In this document: positions 8,813 through 16,516 of the stretch, in pieces
Position numbering within the stretch: position 1 is the stretch's first letter
Layout: each line of letters starts with the position of its first letter
From: Paenibacillus planticolens
GTDB taxonomy: Bacteria > Bacillota > Bacilli > Paenibacillales > NBRC-103111
Assembly (NCBI RefSeq): GCF_013141725.1
Contig: NZ_WHNZ01000049.1
Location: forward strand, 1 to 35,470
Length of the DNA stretch: 35,470 nt
Direction of reading: 5' to 3'
The notes under the pieces: model-generated
Told to the model about the DNA's origin: nothing
Database searches by the model: none
Seen by the model: only the letters and a program-made list of their open reading frames with translations
Program-made: the position numbers and the translations under genes

Positions 8813-10102
8813 CTATGCCTCCATTCTGTCAAGACCGCACCAATGAAGCAAGGTCAGCGCGATGATTTCCGCAGCCACGAACACATCCTCAAGCACAATG
8901 TGCTCATTCGGATAATGCGCGACTTGCGTAATACCCGGACCAAAAACCAAACAAGGCGTCTCCCCCAACTGCGTCAGTAAGCCGCCATCCGTGCCCCAAG
9001 GCGATGCTTCAATGACCGGCTCTTCTTGCTTAACCTCACGATACTGCTGCAAGAGCACCTCCATCAGCGGATGCCCCGGATCGACGCTGCCCGGCACCCA
9101 TTGCGCTCCGAACCATTCCAAGCCAGGCGGATGCTCTGCAAACCATGGATCAACATCCTTCAACCGACCGATCCACCTGAGCATTTCCTCTCTGGCCTCT
9201 TCCAACTTCTCATCAGGGGCAACGCCCATACGTCCCTCCAGCTTTACCGTATCGGGAACGGATGAGGGCCAATTCCCGCCTTGAATAACACCCAGATTAA
9301 TGGGAATCGGAATCGGGTTGTTGGCGTACAGCGGATCTTTGATCCGGGCATTCCTCTCCTTCTCCAGCTCCCGGATATGCTGAATGACAACGATGCTTTT
9401 CTCAATCGCGCTAACGCCCTCATATCGGGTTCCGCCATGCGCCGAGCGGCCTTTGACCTCAATGCGGAACCACATCGAGCCCTGCTGCTTTGGAAAAATG
9501 CGCAAATTCGTAGGCTCCGGAATGAGAGCTGCATCCGCCTTGTACCCTCTCACGATAGCTGCCAGCGTCCCAGCCCCGCCGCTTTCCTCTTCCACAACGC
9601 TTTGAAAAATAACATCGCCTTTCAGCTTCAGCCCTAGTCCCTGAATAGCTCCGAGCGCAAGCAGAAGCGCTGTATTGCCGCCTTTCATATCCGTCGCGCC
9701 GCGTCCGTACAGCTTGCCGCCTGTCACTTCGCCGCTGTAAGGATCGTGCTGCCACTGATCCCTCTGGCCCTCCGGCACAACGTCTACATGACCGTTAAGC
9801 AGAAGGGAACGTCCCCCTCCGGCCCCCTTCAAAACACCCACAACGTTGGGACTGCCTGCAAAATGATTTCGCGGTGAGCAAAAATACGGATGCCCCGCAA
9901 GTCCCTCTCCGTCCGGCTCCCACATGTCCACGTCCAATTTCAGACCGTGCAGCTGATCGGCCACGAGGAGCTGAACTTCCTTCTCATTGCCCTGTGTGCT
10001 TGCTATTCTCACCATTTGCTGCAGCAATGCGATCCCTGCGCTGCGATGAAGCGTTATCCACTCATGAATTCGTTCCTGCAGATCAGCGTTCAGCTTCGAC
10101 AA
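8813..10102 (-). CDS. yodQ: M20-family deacylase, YodQ-like (predicted 4-acetamidobutyryl-CoA deacetylase)
   Basis: ArgE/DapE-type metal-dependent amidohydrolase of 429 residues. Metal-site motifs are NGHVDVVPEG and GRGATDMKGG, with the catalytic EEE in VVEEESGGAG and a late HYPNEH histidine region. It belongs to the group named YodQ in the B. subtilis lysine cluster. The beta-lysine route described for a Pseudomonas includes an enzyme that deacetylates 4-acetamidobutyryl-CoA; this gene is the natural candidate, releasing 4-aminobutyrate for the next gene. The start is TTG at 10102, chosen because AAGGAGGG stands eight bases ahead and no ATG occurs for 29 codons. It begins 30 bases after the CoA-transferase beta gene. 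Confidence 0.82.
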   Translation of the reverse strand: MSKLNADLQERIHEWITLHRSAGIALLQQMVRIASTQGNEKEVQLLVADQLHGLKLDVDMWEPDGEGLAGHPYFCSPRNHFAGSPNVVGVLKGAGGGRSLLLNGHVDVVPEGQRDQWQHDPYSGEVTGGKLYGRGATDMKGGNTALLLALGAIQGLGLKLKGDVIFQSVVEEESGGAGTLAAIVRGYKADAALIPEPTNLRIFPKQQGSMWFRIEVKGRSAHGGTRYEGVSAIEKSIVVIQHIRELEKERNARIKDPLYANNPIPIPINLGVIQGGNWPSSVPDTVKLEGRMGVAPDEKLEEAREEMLRWIGRLKDVDPWFAEHPPGLEWFGAQWVPGSVDPGHPLMEVLLQQYREVKQEEPVIEASPWGTDGGLLTQLGETPCLVFGPGITQVAHYPNEHIVLEDVFVAAEIIALTLLHWCGLDRMEA

Positions 10103-10132
10103 AGGAATTCCCTCCTTTCGTTTCGCTTCCCA

Positions 10133-10795
10133 TTATGGAATGTATGAAATATGCTCAGGTATGATCAAAGCGGCCTCCGTATGACGCATCACGTCATCAA
10201 CCGTATACGGCAACATGATTTCTTTCAAAAGCAGCCCATGCTCCGTCACTTCCATCACAGCCATTTCCGTTATAATCAGCTTCACGCAAGCCCGCGCGGT
10301 CAGCGGCAGCTCACACTGCTTCTTCACCTTGGATTCGCCCTGCCGGTTGATATGGTTCATGAGCACGATCACTTTTTTCGCTTTTTGCGCAAGCTCCATC
10401 GCTCCCCCGATGCCGGCCACCCGCTTGCCCGGTACGATCCAATTCGCCAAATCACCCCGCTCGCTAACCTCCAGCGCCCCAAGGATCGTAATATCAATAC
10501 AGCCTCTGCGTATCATGGCAAAAGCAATGGAACTGTCGCAGTAGGAAGCTCCATCTACAATCGTCACCGGATACCCTCCTGCGTTGCAAAGAAACGCATC
10601 CTCCTCTCCCGGATTCGGTGCTCCGCCTGCGTACAAGATGCCGTTTTCCGCGTGAAAAACAATCTGAACACCCTCCGGCACATAGTCCGCAACCTGGGTC
10701 GGGATACCGATGCCTAAATTGACGGCCATGCCGTTTTTCAATTCCTGAGCGGCCCGCTTCGCTATTCGGACACGGTTTTCTTTTCCCATACCCAT
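10133..10795 (-). CDS. yodR: 3-oxoacid CoA-transferase, beta subunit (YodR-like)
   Basis: Catalytic subunit of a two-subunit CoA-transferase, about 220 residues. The active-site glutamate is in HAENGILYAG (E50 from the chosen start), and the GIGIPTQVADYVP and glycine-rich GGYPVTIVDGASY segments are family typical. It should activate the oxo-acid made from N-acetyl-beta-lysine as a CoA ester, probably using acetyl-CoA or succinyl-CoA as donor (inference). Start ATG 10795 follows AGGAGT by nine bases; a TTG six bases earlier is too close to that site, and ATG 10789 is also possible. The gene overlaps the alpha subunit by 34 bases, the usual arrangement for this heteromer. Confidence 0.88.
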   Translation of the reverse strand: MGMGKENRVRIAKRAAQELKNGMAVNLGIGIPTQVADYVPEGVQIVFHAENGILYAGGAPNPGEEDAFLCNAGGYPVTIVDGASYCDSSIAFAMIRRGCIDITILGALEVSERGDLANWIVPGKRVAGIGGAMELAQKAKKVIVLMNHINRQGESKVKKQCELPLTARACVKLIITEMAVMEVTEHGLLLKEIMLPYTVDDVMRHTEAALIIPEHISYIP

Positions 10796-11472
10796 TGCCA
10801 ATTCACTCCTTTGCTGAGGATGACCATATCGACGAAAATGCCCGGTGTGACAATACTTTCGGGGTCCAGCGCGCCAAGCGGCACAATTTCATCGACTTCG
10901 GCAACCGTACATGCACCGGCCATCGCAACGAGCGGATTGTAATTTCTGCCGCTTTTATCATAGACAAGATTGCCGTAGGGATCGGCCTTCAACGCATGAA
11001 CGATCGCCACATCAGCCGTCAAAGCCGGCTCCACCAAATACGTTCGCTCATCGATCGAAACCGTCTCCCTGCCTTCCCCCATCATCGTGCCGACCCCGAC
11101 GTCCACCAAAATGCCTCCGAGCCCGACGCCGCCTGCCCGGATTTTTTCCGCCAGCGTTCCTTGCGGATAAAAGACGACCTCCATCGAGCCGTCCTCCATC
11201 ATTTGTCCCGCGTTAGGATTGGAGCCGATGTGGGAGGCAATTACCTTTTTCACCTGCCCGGCGGTCACTAAACGGCCAATCCCGATATGCGGAAAACCGG
11301 TATCGTTGCCGATAATCGTTAAGTTTTTGACCCCTTTGCGCAAAATGCCATCGATCAGCGTCGGCGGTGTGCCAATACCGCCAAACCCGCCGTACATGAG
11401 CGTGCAGCCGTCGTTAATCGCATGAAGCGCTTCCTCCAAGCTCTTCACTTTGCTCAGTTCAGATCTCTCCAT
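10762..11472 (-). CDS. yodS: 3-oxoacid CoA-transferase, alpha subunit (YodS-like)
   Basis: Alpha subunit of about 236 residues with the CoA-binding glycine-rich motif MYGGFGGIGTPPTLIDG near the N-terminus, then SHIGSNPNAG and PQGTLAEKIRAGGVGLGG, all typical of AtoD/ScoA-type subunits. It pairs with the overlapping beta subunit to form the transferase. I start it at 11472 (MERSELSKVKS), where GGAGGTGG precedes the ATG at good distance, rather than at the upstream in-frame ATG 11508. It overlaps the end of the aminotransferase gene by 14 bases, again indicating one transcript and coupled translation. Confidence 0.88.
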   Translation of the reverse strand: MERSELSKVKSLEEALHAINDGCTLMYGGFGGIGTPPTLIDGILRKGVKNLTIIGNDTGFPHIGIGRLVTAGQVKKVIASHIGSNPNAGQMMEDGSMEVVFYPQGTLAEKIRAGGVGLGGILVDVGVGTMMGEGRETVSIDERTYLVEPALTADVAIVHALKADPYGNLVYDKSGRNYNPLVAMAGACTVAEVDEIVPLGALDPESIVTPGIFVDMVILSKGVNWQWVWEKKTVSE

Positions 11473-12826
11473 CCTTGCCACCTCCGGCTGACTCTCTAGC
11501 CAACTCATCCATGACTTCCCGAACGGCTTCTTCCAAAAGCAGCACTAGTAGATCGATTTCCGCTTCCGTAATGACAAGAGGCGGCGCTACAATTATAGCG
11601 TCCCCGGCCCCGTCCACAGCTCCCGCTGCGGGATATACGAGCAAGCCTTTATGAAAGGCTTTGTCTATGATCCGGGCGGTGATGCCCGCAGCAGGCGGAA
11701 ACATCTCTTTATCGTCCCGATTCCGCACGAACTCGATGCCCAGCAGCAAGCCTCTGCCTCTGACATCGCCAATGATCTCGATGCCATCTGCCAGCTGACG
11801 CAGCTTAGCCATCAAATAAACTCCCCTGCTTTGAGCGGCCTGAGCGAGCTGATGCTTCTCGATGTAGTCCAGGACCGCCAGCGACACAGCCGCCGACTGC
11901 GGATTGGCGCTGTAGGTATGGCCGGCCATGATGCTTTTGGAGCCTTGCAAAATAGGCGCCATCACATGGTCCTTGACCAACGTGGCGGCCATCGGCGTGT
12001 AGCCGGCGCTCAAGCCTTTGCCCAGCGCGATCAGATCCGGCTCTACGCCGTCGTGCTGCATGCCGAACATTTCCCCCGTTCGGGCAATACCGGTCATGAC
12101 CTCGTCGGCGATAAATAAGATCTCATGGCGATCGCAGATCTCTTTGATCCTCTTGTAGTAGCCTTCAGGCGGAACAATCGCTCCTCCGGCAGCCCCTACA
12201 ATGGGCTCGGCAATGAATGCAGCGATATGCTCGGCACCTATTCGTTTAATCGCGGTTTCCAAGTCGTCAGCACATGCCAGCTTGCAAGAAGCGGCATTCA
12301 ACTTGAACGGACACCGGTAGCAATAGGGAGGAGCCACGACTGGAAAGTCTTCTAAAAGCGGAATAAACCGCCTTCTCCTTAGCACATGACCGGACATCGA
12401 AAGCGCGCCCATAGTGATGCCGTGATAGCTCATTCTGCGCGATATCACTTTGTTTTTTCCAAATCGGCCTTTCTCTTGCCAATGCTGAATGGCAATCTTC
12501 ATCGCCGTCTCCGTCGCTTCGGAGCCGCTGTTCACGAAGAAGGCCCAGTAATCGCCGCCGGGCTCCAAATCGCTCAGCTTCTTGGCGAGTTTCTCTGCCG
12601 GTTCGCTCGTAAACTGGGAACGGTATACAAAAGATACCTTGCTTGCCTGCTCAGTCATCGCCTCAATGATTTCCGGCACGCCGTGTCCGATGCCGGCGGT
12701 CACAGCTCCTGAAGCCCCGTCCAGATACGCTTTTCCTTGGTCATCGTAGAGGAACACCCCTTTTCCGTATTGAACCGTGGGATAAGGATGGTCCAAAACC
12801 GGCTTGATTAAATGCTCCCGCTCCAT
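11459..12826 (-). CDS. yodT: Class III aminotransferase, YodT-like (predicted N-acetyl-beta-lysine aminotransferase)
   Basis: PLP aminotransferase of 455 residues. Motifs: NSGSEATETAMKIA (99-112), D241 in IADEVMTGIARTG, the PLP lysine K270 in IALGKGLSAGY, and a cysteine-rich stretch at 169-185 (CYRC, then CKLAC) that I associate with the YodT group. It should remove the 3-amino group of N6-acetyl-beta-lysine, giving 3-oxo-6-acetamidohexanoate (inference from the pathway; not deducible from sequence). The start is ATG 12826, preceded by GGGGGTG; the upstream ATGs at 12850-12853 lack such a site. It follows yokU by 34 bases. Confidence 0.82.
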   Translation of the reverse strand: MEREHLIKPVLDHPYPTVQYGKGVFLYDDQGKAYLDGASGAVTAGIGHGVPEIIEAMTEQASKVSFVYRSQFTSEPAEKLAKKLSDLEPGGDYWAFFVNSGSEATETAMKIAIQHWQEKGRFGKNKVISRRMSYHGITMGALSMSGHVLRRRRFIPLLEDFPVVAPPYCYRCPFKLNAASCKLACADDLETAIKRIGAEHIAAFIAEPIVGAAGGAIVPPEGYYKRIKEICDRHEILFIADEVMTGIARTGEMFGMQHDGVEPDLIALGKGLSAGYTPMAATLVKDHVMAPILQGSKSIMAGHTYSANPQSAAVSLAVLDYIEKHQLAQAAQSRGVYLMAKLRQLADGIEIIGDVRGRGLLLGIEFVRNRDDKEMFPPAAGITARIIDKAFHKGLLVYPAAGAVDGAGDAIIVAPPLVITEAEIDLLVLLLEEAVREVMDELARESAGGGKDGEI

Positions 12827-12860
12827 AAGGCACCCCCGCTGATCAGCCATCACTATGGTT

Positions 12861-13124
12861 TTATTTCAGAAACATATTCTTGACCCGAGGCGCTTTCAAC
12901 AGCTCTTCATAGCGAAAGGCGCTTCCAAGCGCAGAAACATCATGCCAATACAGCATCTCTTCGATCTGCTGTGCGGTGCCTTCCGGCACATAGGTCCGGC
13001 AGTTGGCGCACTCGATCGCCGGAACATCCAAAATCTGCACAGCCATCCTCCCGTCCGGCATGATCCAGTAGCAATCTTTGACACTATCCCGGACATCTTC
13101 GGTCTCACACCACATGCATTGCAT
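12861..13124 (-). CDS. yokU: YokU-like small zinc-finger protein
   Basis: An 87-residue protein with two CxxC pairs, C3/C6 (QCMWCE) and a second pair in IECANC, spaced like the N-terminal zinc site of the YgiT/MqsA-type fold. There is no helix-turn-helix to match MqsA, so it is probably not an antitoxin. It is the first gene of the operon, 69 bases downstream of the -12 element of the sigma-54 promoter, with AAGGAGGC nine bases before the ATG. A yokU gene also sits next to kamA in B. subtilis, so the association is conserved. The function is unknown; a regulatory or chaperone role is a guess. Confidence 0.78.
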   Translation of the reverse strand: MQCMWCETEDVRDSVKDCYWIMPDGRMAVQILDVPAIECANCRTYVPEGTAQQIEEMLYWHDVSALGSAFRYEELLKAPRVKNMFLK

Positions 13125-13192
13125 AAGCTTATAGCCTCCTTCATGACCAACGGATATGTTTTGCGCAGCAGCTGCATCTGCCTAATAACGAA

Positions 13193-13207
13193 GCAATATG
13201 CATGCCA
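13193..13207 (-). promoter_or_regulatory. Sigma-54 (-24/-12) promoter of the yokU-yodTSRQ-gabT-aldehyde dehydrogenase operon
   Basis: Read on the minus strand: TGGCATG-CATA-TTGC, with GG (13206-13205) and GC (13194-13193) twelve bases apart. It shares TTGGCATGC and TTGC with the kamA promoter. It is 69 bases upstream of the yokU start. These two are the only good -24/-12 matches I found in the intergenic DNA of the window. Confidence 0.88.
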
Positions 13208-13294
13208 ACTTTTGACCGACACAGCAAAGTATTGCAAGGCTAATATTCCGGATCTAAGCATATAACCATGTTAAGAAGAAGGGGGGAATGCGAA

Positions 13295-14158
13295 ATGCCA
13301 AATGATCTGCCGGCATACAGCAATGAAATCGAACACGGCGACGATTATACGGTAAGCTTTTGCCTCGATTTCATGAACAAGAGACTGCGGGTAGACGACT
13401 ACCATGGCAATGTGAATGCCATCTGCGCGCGCATAGCCGGTTTAGCCCAAAAGCATGCGCTGACCAAAGTTTTTATTAAATCGCGGGAAGAGGATTGGCA
13501 AACTTTTTTAGGAAAAGGCGGCATGTTGGAGGGCATTTATAAAGGATATTTTCGCGGCAAGGACGCCTACTGCATGGCATTTTATTGGGATCTGGAGCGG
13601 AGAAGCAGCGATTATTGGATGGAGGAGGATCGCATTTTGCAGCAGGTGCTGGCCCTTCCCAGCAAACCGGACCGGCCTGCCGTACCTGAGCACTTTACTC
13701 TGCGTTTAGCCCGCATCGAGGATTCGGAGTCCCTTTCGCATTTGTACGGCCAAATTTTTCAAACCTACCCTACACCTATGAACGATCCCGGCTATGTTGC
13801 AAAAACGATGAGGGATGGCACGGTTTATTATCTCGTCGAGTCGCAGGATGTGCTTATTAGCGCCGCTTCCGCAGAAATCAATACGGTGTACGCCAATGCG
13901 GAAATGACCGATTGCGCCACACTTCCCGCCTTCCGGGGCCAAGGACTCATGAAACTTTTGATGCATGCTTTGGAGGAGGAATTGATCGCTCGCCGGATTA
14001 TTTGCGCTTACTCGTTATCCAGAGCTCTTTCCTTCGGCATGAATGCCGTTTTCTATCAGATGGGCTATGGGTACTACGGCAGGCTGACGAAAAACTGCGA
14101 CATCTACGATAAATATGAGGACATGAATTTATGGGCCAAAGCTTTAAGCGGGCCGTGA
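13295..14158 (+). CDS. ablB: Beta-lysine N6-acetyltransferase (AblB/YodP family)
   Basis: GNAT acetyltransferase of 287 residues that acetylates the 6-amino group of beta-lysine using acetyl-CoA. It matches the AblB group in having a characteristic N-terminal domain (DYTVSFCLDFMNKRLRVDDY, then VFIKSREEDWQTFL) followed by the GNAT fold with an acetyl-CoA loop around FRGQGLMKLLMHALEEEL. In methanogens the product is an osmolyte; beside these catabolic genes it is more likely a protected intermediate. ATG 13295 is chosen over 13268 because GAAGGGGGG lies between them at the right distance. It is divergent from the yokU operon, and I found no convincing promoter of its own. Confidence 0.88.
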   Translation: MPNDLPAYSNEIEHGDDYTVSFCLDFMNKRLRVDDYHGNVNAICARIAGLAQKHALTKVFIKSREEDWQTFLGKGGMLEGIYKGYFRGKDAYCMAFYWDLERRSSDYWMEEDRILQQVLALPSKPDRPAVPEHFTLRLARIEDSESLSHLYGQIFQTYPTPMNDPGYVAKTMRDGTVYYLVESQDVLISAASAEINTVYANAEMTDCATLPAFRGQGLMKLLMHALEEELIARRIICAYSLSRALSFGMNAVFYQMGYGYYGRLTKNCDIYDKYEDMNLWAKALSGP

Positions 14159-14171
14159 CCCTCTATGGTAT

Positions 14172-15497
14172 CTATATGCGTTTCCTTCTCTGGGAAGAAG
14201 AAATGCCCAGCTCTTCCCGATATTTCGCCACCGTGCGGCGCGAGATCTGAATGCCCTCCTGCATCAGCAGAGCTGCCAGCTTGTGATCAGAGTAGGGTTT
14301 GGCCGGATTCTCGCTGCGGACCCATTCCTTCAATCTGCTTTTGACACGTTCGGAGGACGCTGCTTCTCCACTTTGATTTGGCAGGCCAGACGGGAAAAAA
14401 TGCTTGAGCTCGAAGATGCCCCATGGCGTTTGGGCATATTTTCCGGCCGTTGCGCGGCTGACAGTCGATTCATGCATGCCCAGCTTATCGGCAATATGCT
14501 TCAATGTCATCGGTTTGAGATGGGCCGTCCCCCTCCAAAAAAACTCACTCTGCTCGTCTGCGATCGCTTGCGCCACACGGAAAATCGTCTTTCGCCGCTG
14601 CTCCAAGCACCTTAGGAAGAACATCGCCGATTGGATTTTGCCTGCCAGGAATCGGGCGGCTTCGTTCGTATCTCTTCCCTCCCTCGCGATTCGCTCATAG
14701 TAACCGTTCATCGAGAGCCGGGGAAGCGATGCCTGATGAGTGTGCACCGCGAGCCTTTCGCCTGATTGCTCAATGACGATTTCCGGCATGATATAGTGAA
14801 CGGCTTCTGTATGAAAGGCAGCCCCGGGTCTGGGATTCACCCCCTTGATGACATCCATGGCTGCCTGAATTTCTTGCGGTGAAGCTTGCAAACGCTGCGA
14901 TAGTTTGTGAACGTGATAACCGGCAACATCTTTCAGATGATGGCGAATGAGAACAGCGACCAATGGAAAGCTTTCAGCCAAAGACTGGACTTGCAAAAGC
15001 AGACATTCCCGCAAATTTCTCGCTCCTACACCGGTAGGCTCAAAGCTTTGCAAAAGGCTGATCGCCTGCTCCGCTAGCTCACCCTCCACCTTCAGAGCAT
15101 CCGAAATTTCACTTAATGAAGGTCGAAGATAGCCATTAGCGTCCAAGTTCCCGATCATAAAAACAACAATTCGGCGCAGTGTTTGCGGTATTTTGGGCAT
15201 GAACATGAGCTGCTCCTTCAAATGCCTTTCCAAGGATATCTCGTTCGAAGCGGCATGGTTAAGCAGATCATAGGGAGCGTCGGAGTCCCTCTTGCTGGTA
15301 GAACGATAGGTCGAAAACTCGGCAGCCCGCTCTTGAACGGGGGCGAATTCCAAAACCGGATTCTCATCCATCTCCTGCTGGACAACCTCCAGCAATTCCG
15401 GTGTCGAGAGCTGCAGGATCGTTATCGCTTTGCGCAGCTGCGGTGTCAACCGCATTTTCACCGATTGTTGTTGGAACATTCCGTACCCTGGGCGCAT
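14172..15497 (-). CDS. rpoN: RNA polymerase sigma-54 factor (SigL)
   Basis: Alternative sigma factor that binds -24/-12 promoters and needs an AAA+ activator. About 441 residues: glutamine- and leucine-rich region I (QQQSVKMRLTPQLRKAITIL), core-binding region, a helix-turn-helix (LKHIADKLGMHESTVSRAT) and, near the C-terminus, the RpoN box SRRTVAKYREELGI that reads the -24 element. The ATGs at 15506, 15503 and 15497 compete; AAAGGA is best spaced for 15497. The gene ends 13 bases from ablB, tail to tail. Having rpoN in the same island as its activator and two target promoters is notable, though it must also serve other regulons. Confidence 0.93.
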   Translation of the reverse strand: MRPGYGMFQQQSVKMRLTPQLRKAITILQLSTPELLEVVQQEMDENPVLEFAPVQERAAEFSTYRSTSKRDSDAPYDLLNHAASNEISLERHLKEQLMFMPKIPQTLRRIVVFMIGNLDANGYLRPSLSEISDALKVEGELAEQAISLLQSFEPTGVGARNLRECLLLQVQSLAESFPLVAVLIRHHLKDVAGYHVHKLSQRLQASPQEIQAAMDVIKGVNPRPGAAFHTEAVHYIMPEIVIEQSGERLAVHTHQASLPRLSMNGYYERIAREGRDTNEAARFLAGKIQSAMFFLRCLEQRRKTIFRVAQAIADEQSEFFWRGTAHLKPMTLKHIADKLGMHESTVSRATAGKYAQTPWGIFELKHFFPSGLPNQSGEAASSERVKSRLKEWVRSENPAKPYSDHKLAALLMQEGIQISRRTVAKYREELGISSSQRRKRI

Positions 15498-15573
15498 CAA
15501 CATCATTCCTTTACGTTGTTGCTATAGTGTATTCACGCTAGAACGATCGCTTGCCACTTGGTCTGTAAACATT

Positions 15574-15593
15574 AAAAAAGCCCGCAAGGGGCC
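15574..15593 (-). terminator. Terminator-like hairpin in the rpoN 5' leader
   Basis: On the minus strand GCCC-(5)-GGGC is followed by six Ts. The stem is only 4 bp but all G-C. It points toward rpoN, about 80 bases before its start, while the gene to the right lies on the other strand. It may therefore attenuate rpoN or block antisense reading from the right. Confidence 0.45.
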
Positions 15594-15698
15594 TTCACGC
15601 GCTTGAATCTAGTGAATTTTCATAGAGTACGTATAGAAAAATATATTTTGGACGAGTCTAGTAGCAATAACTCTATTATCTTTCTTTGAGGAGGAGCT

Positions 15699-16397
15699 AT
15701 GATGTTTCGTAAGATCATGTATTGGACTTTCGTACTTCCACTGTTATTCAGCTTAGGGTATGCGGAAAAAGCCTATTCCTTCCCGGGCAGCGATGAAAAT
15801 ATGGAACTTCCGCCATTTTACAGTCTTGCAGCAAATGACACGGCAGCCGAGCCTGAAACCGATACCGTATCAACGGCCATGCCGCCAGCCACGCAATATC
15901 TGGTAAACAAAGGAGATACTCTGTACAAAATCGCCCGCGATTTTGAGATCGACGTGAACGACCTTATGGCCTTCAACAATATTGGGGACCCGCGGGGGCT
16001 CACAATCGGCCAAGTTCTGAAGATTCCTTCAGGCGGGACAGGATCATCTTCCGTTAAAACACAACCAAAAATTATAAAAAAAGTGATCAACACGACACTG
16101 ACGGCCTATACGGCGGGCTTCGAATCTACCGGCAAAAAAGCCTCCCATCCATTGTACGGCATTACCTTCAGCGGTTTAAAAGCAAAGGAAGGACGAACGA
16201 TCGCCGTCGATCCTGCCGTCATCCCTCTAGGCTCCACCGTTTTCATCGAGGGCATCGGCATTCGCAAAGCTGAGGATATCGGCTCGGCCATCCGCGGATC
16301 GAGAATCGATGTGTTCATGAACGATCTGAGTCAGGCGCAGGAATTCGGCGTGAAGAAGAATGTGAAAGTTTATTTGCTGGATCGAGAGAATATTTAG
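15699..16397 (+). CDS. Secreted LysM and 3D-domain protein (cell-wall hydrolase type)
   Basis: A 232-residue exported protein: signal peptide at 1-26 (FVLPLLFSLGYAEKAYS), an acidic, low-complexity linker, a LysM peptidoglycan-binding domain at 66-110 (QYLVNKGDTLYKIARDF), and a C-terminal 3D domain with the three aspartates D171 (AVDPAVIPLGS), D193 (AEDIGSAIRG) and D204 (SRIDVFM). This arrangement resembles B. subtilis YocH and other MltA-like lytic enzymes acting on the wall. GAGGAGGAG precedes the ATG. It stands alone between divergent rpoN and the PfpI gene. A role in wall remodelling or spore germination is possible; the sequence does not choose. Confidence 0.85.
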   Translation: MMFRKIMYWTFVLPLLFSLGYAEKAYSFPGSDENMELPPFYSLAANDTAAEPETDTVSTAMPPATQYLVNKGDTLYKIARDFEIDVNDLMAFNNIGDPRGLTIGQVLKIPSGGTGSSSVKTQPKIIKKVINTTLTAYTAGFESTGKKASHPLYGITFSGLKAKEGRTIAVDPAVIPLGSTVFIEGIGIRKAEDIGSAIRGSRIDVFMNDLSQAQEFGVKKNVKVYLLDRENI

Positions 16398-16449
16398 GAA
16401 GAATTCAGAATTCCCTCATGCTTCGACAATTCGTATCAATTTCCACCCG

Positions 16450-16478
16450 TTTACAACTTGGCCAGGGTTATTCATAAT
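16450..16478 (+). promoter_or_regulatory. Sigma-A type promoter of the DJ-1/PfpI gene
   Basis: TTTACA (16450-16455) and CATAAT (16473-16478) are spaced by 17 bases and end 38 bases before the start codon of the next gene. Confidence 0.55.
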
Positions 16479-16516
16479 TACTTATGAGTTCCCATCTATT
16501 TCCAAGGAGTGATACG

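Noticed and set aside
13212..13270. Sigma-A or sigma-E/K promoter for ablB
   Set aside because: TTGACC and TTGCAA have no -10 at 16-18 bases; TAATATT and CATATAAC are 11 bases apart, too near for sigma-E.
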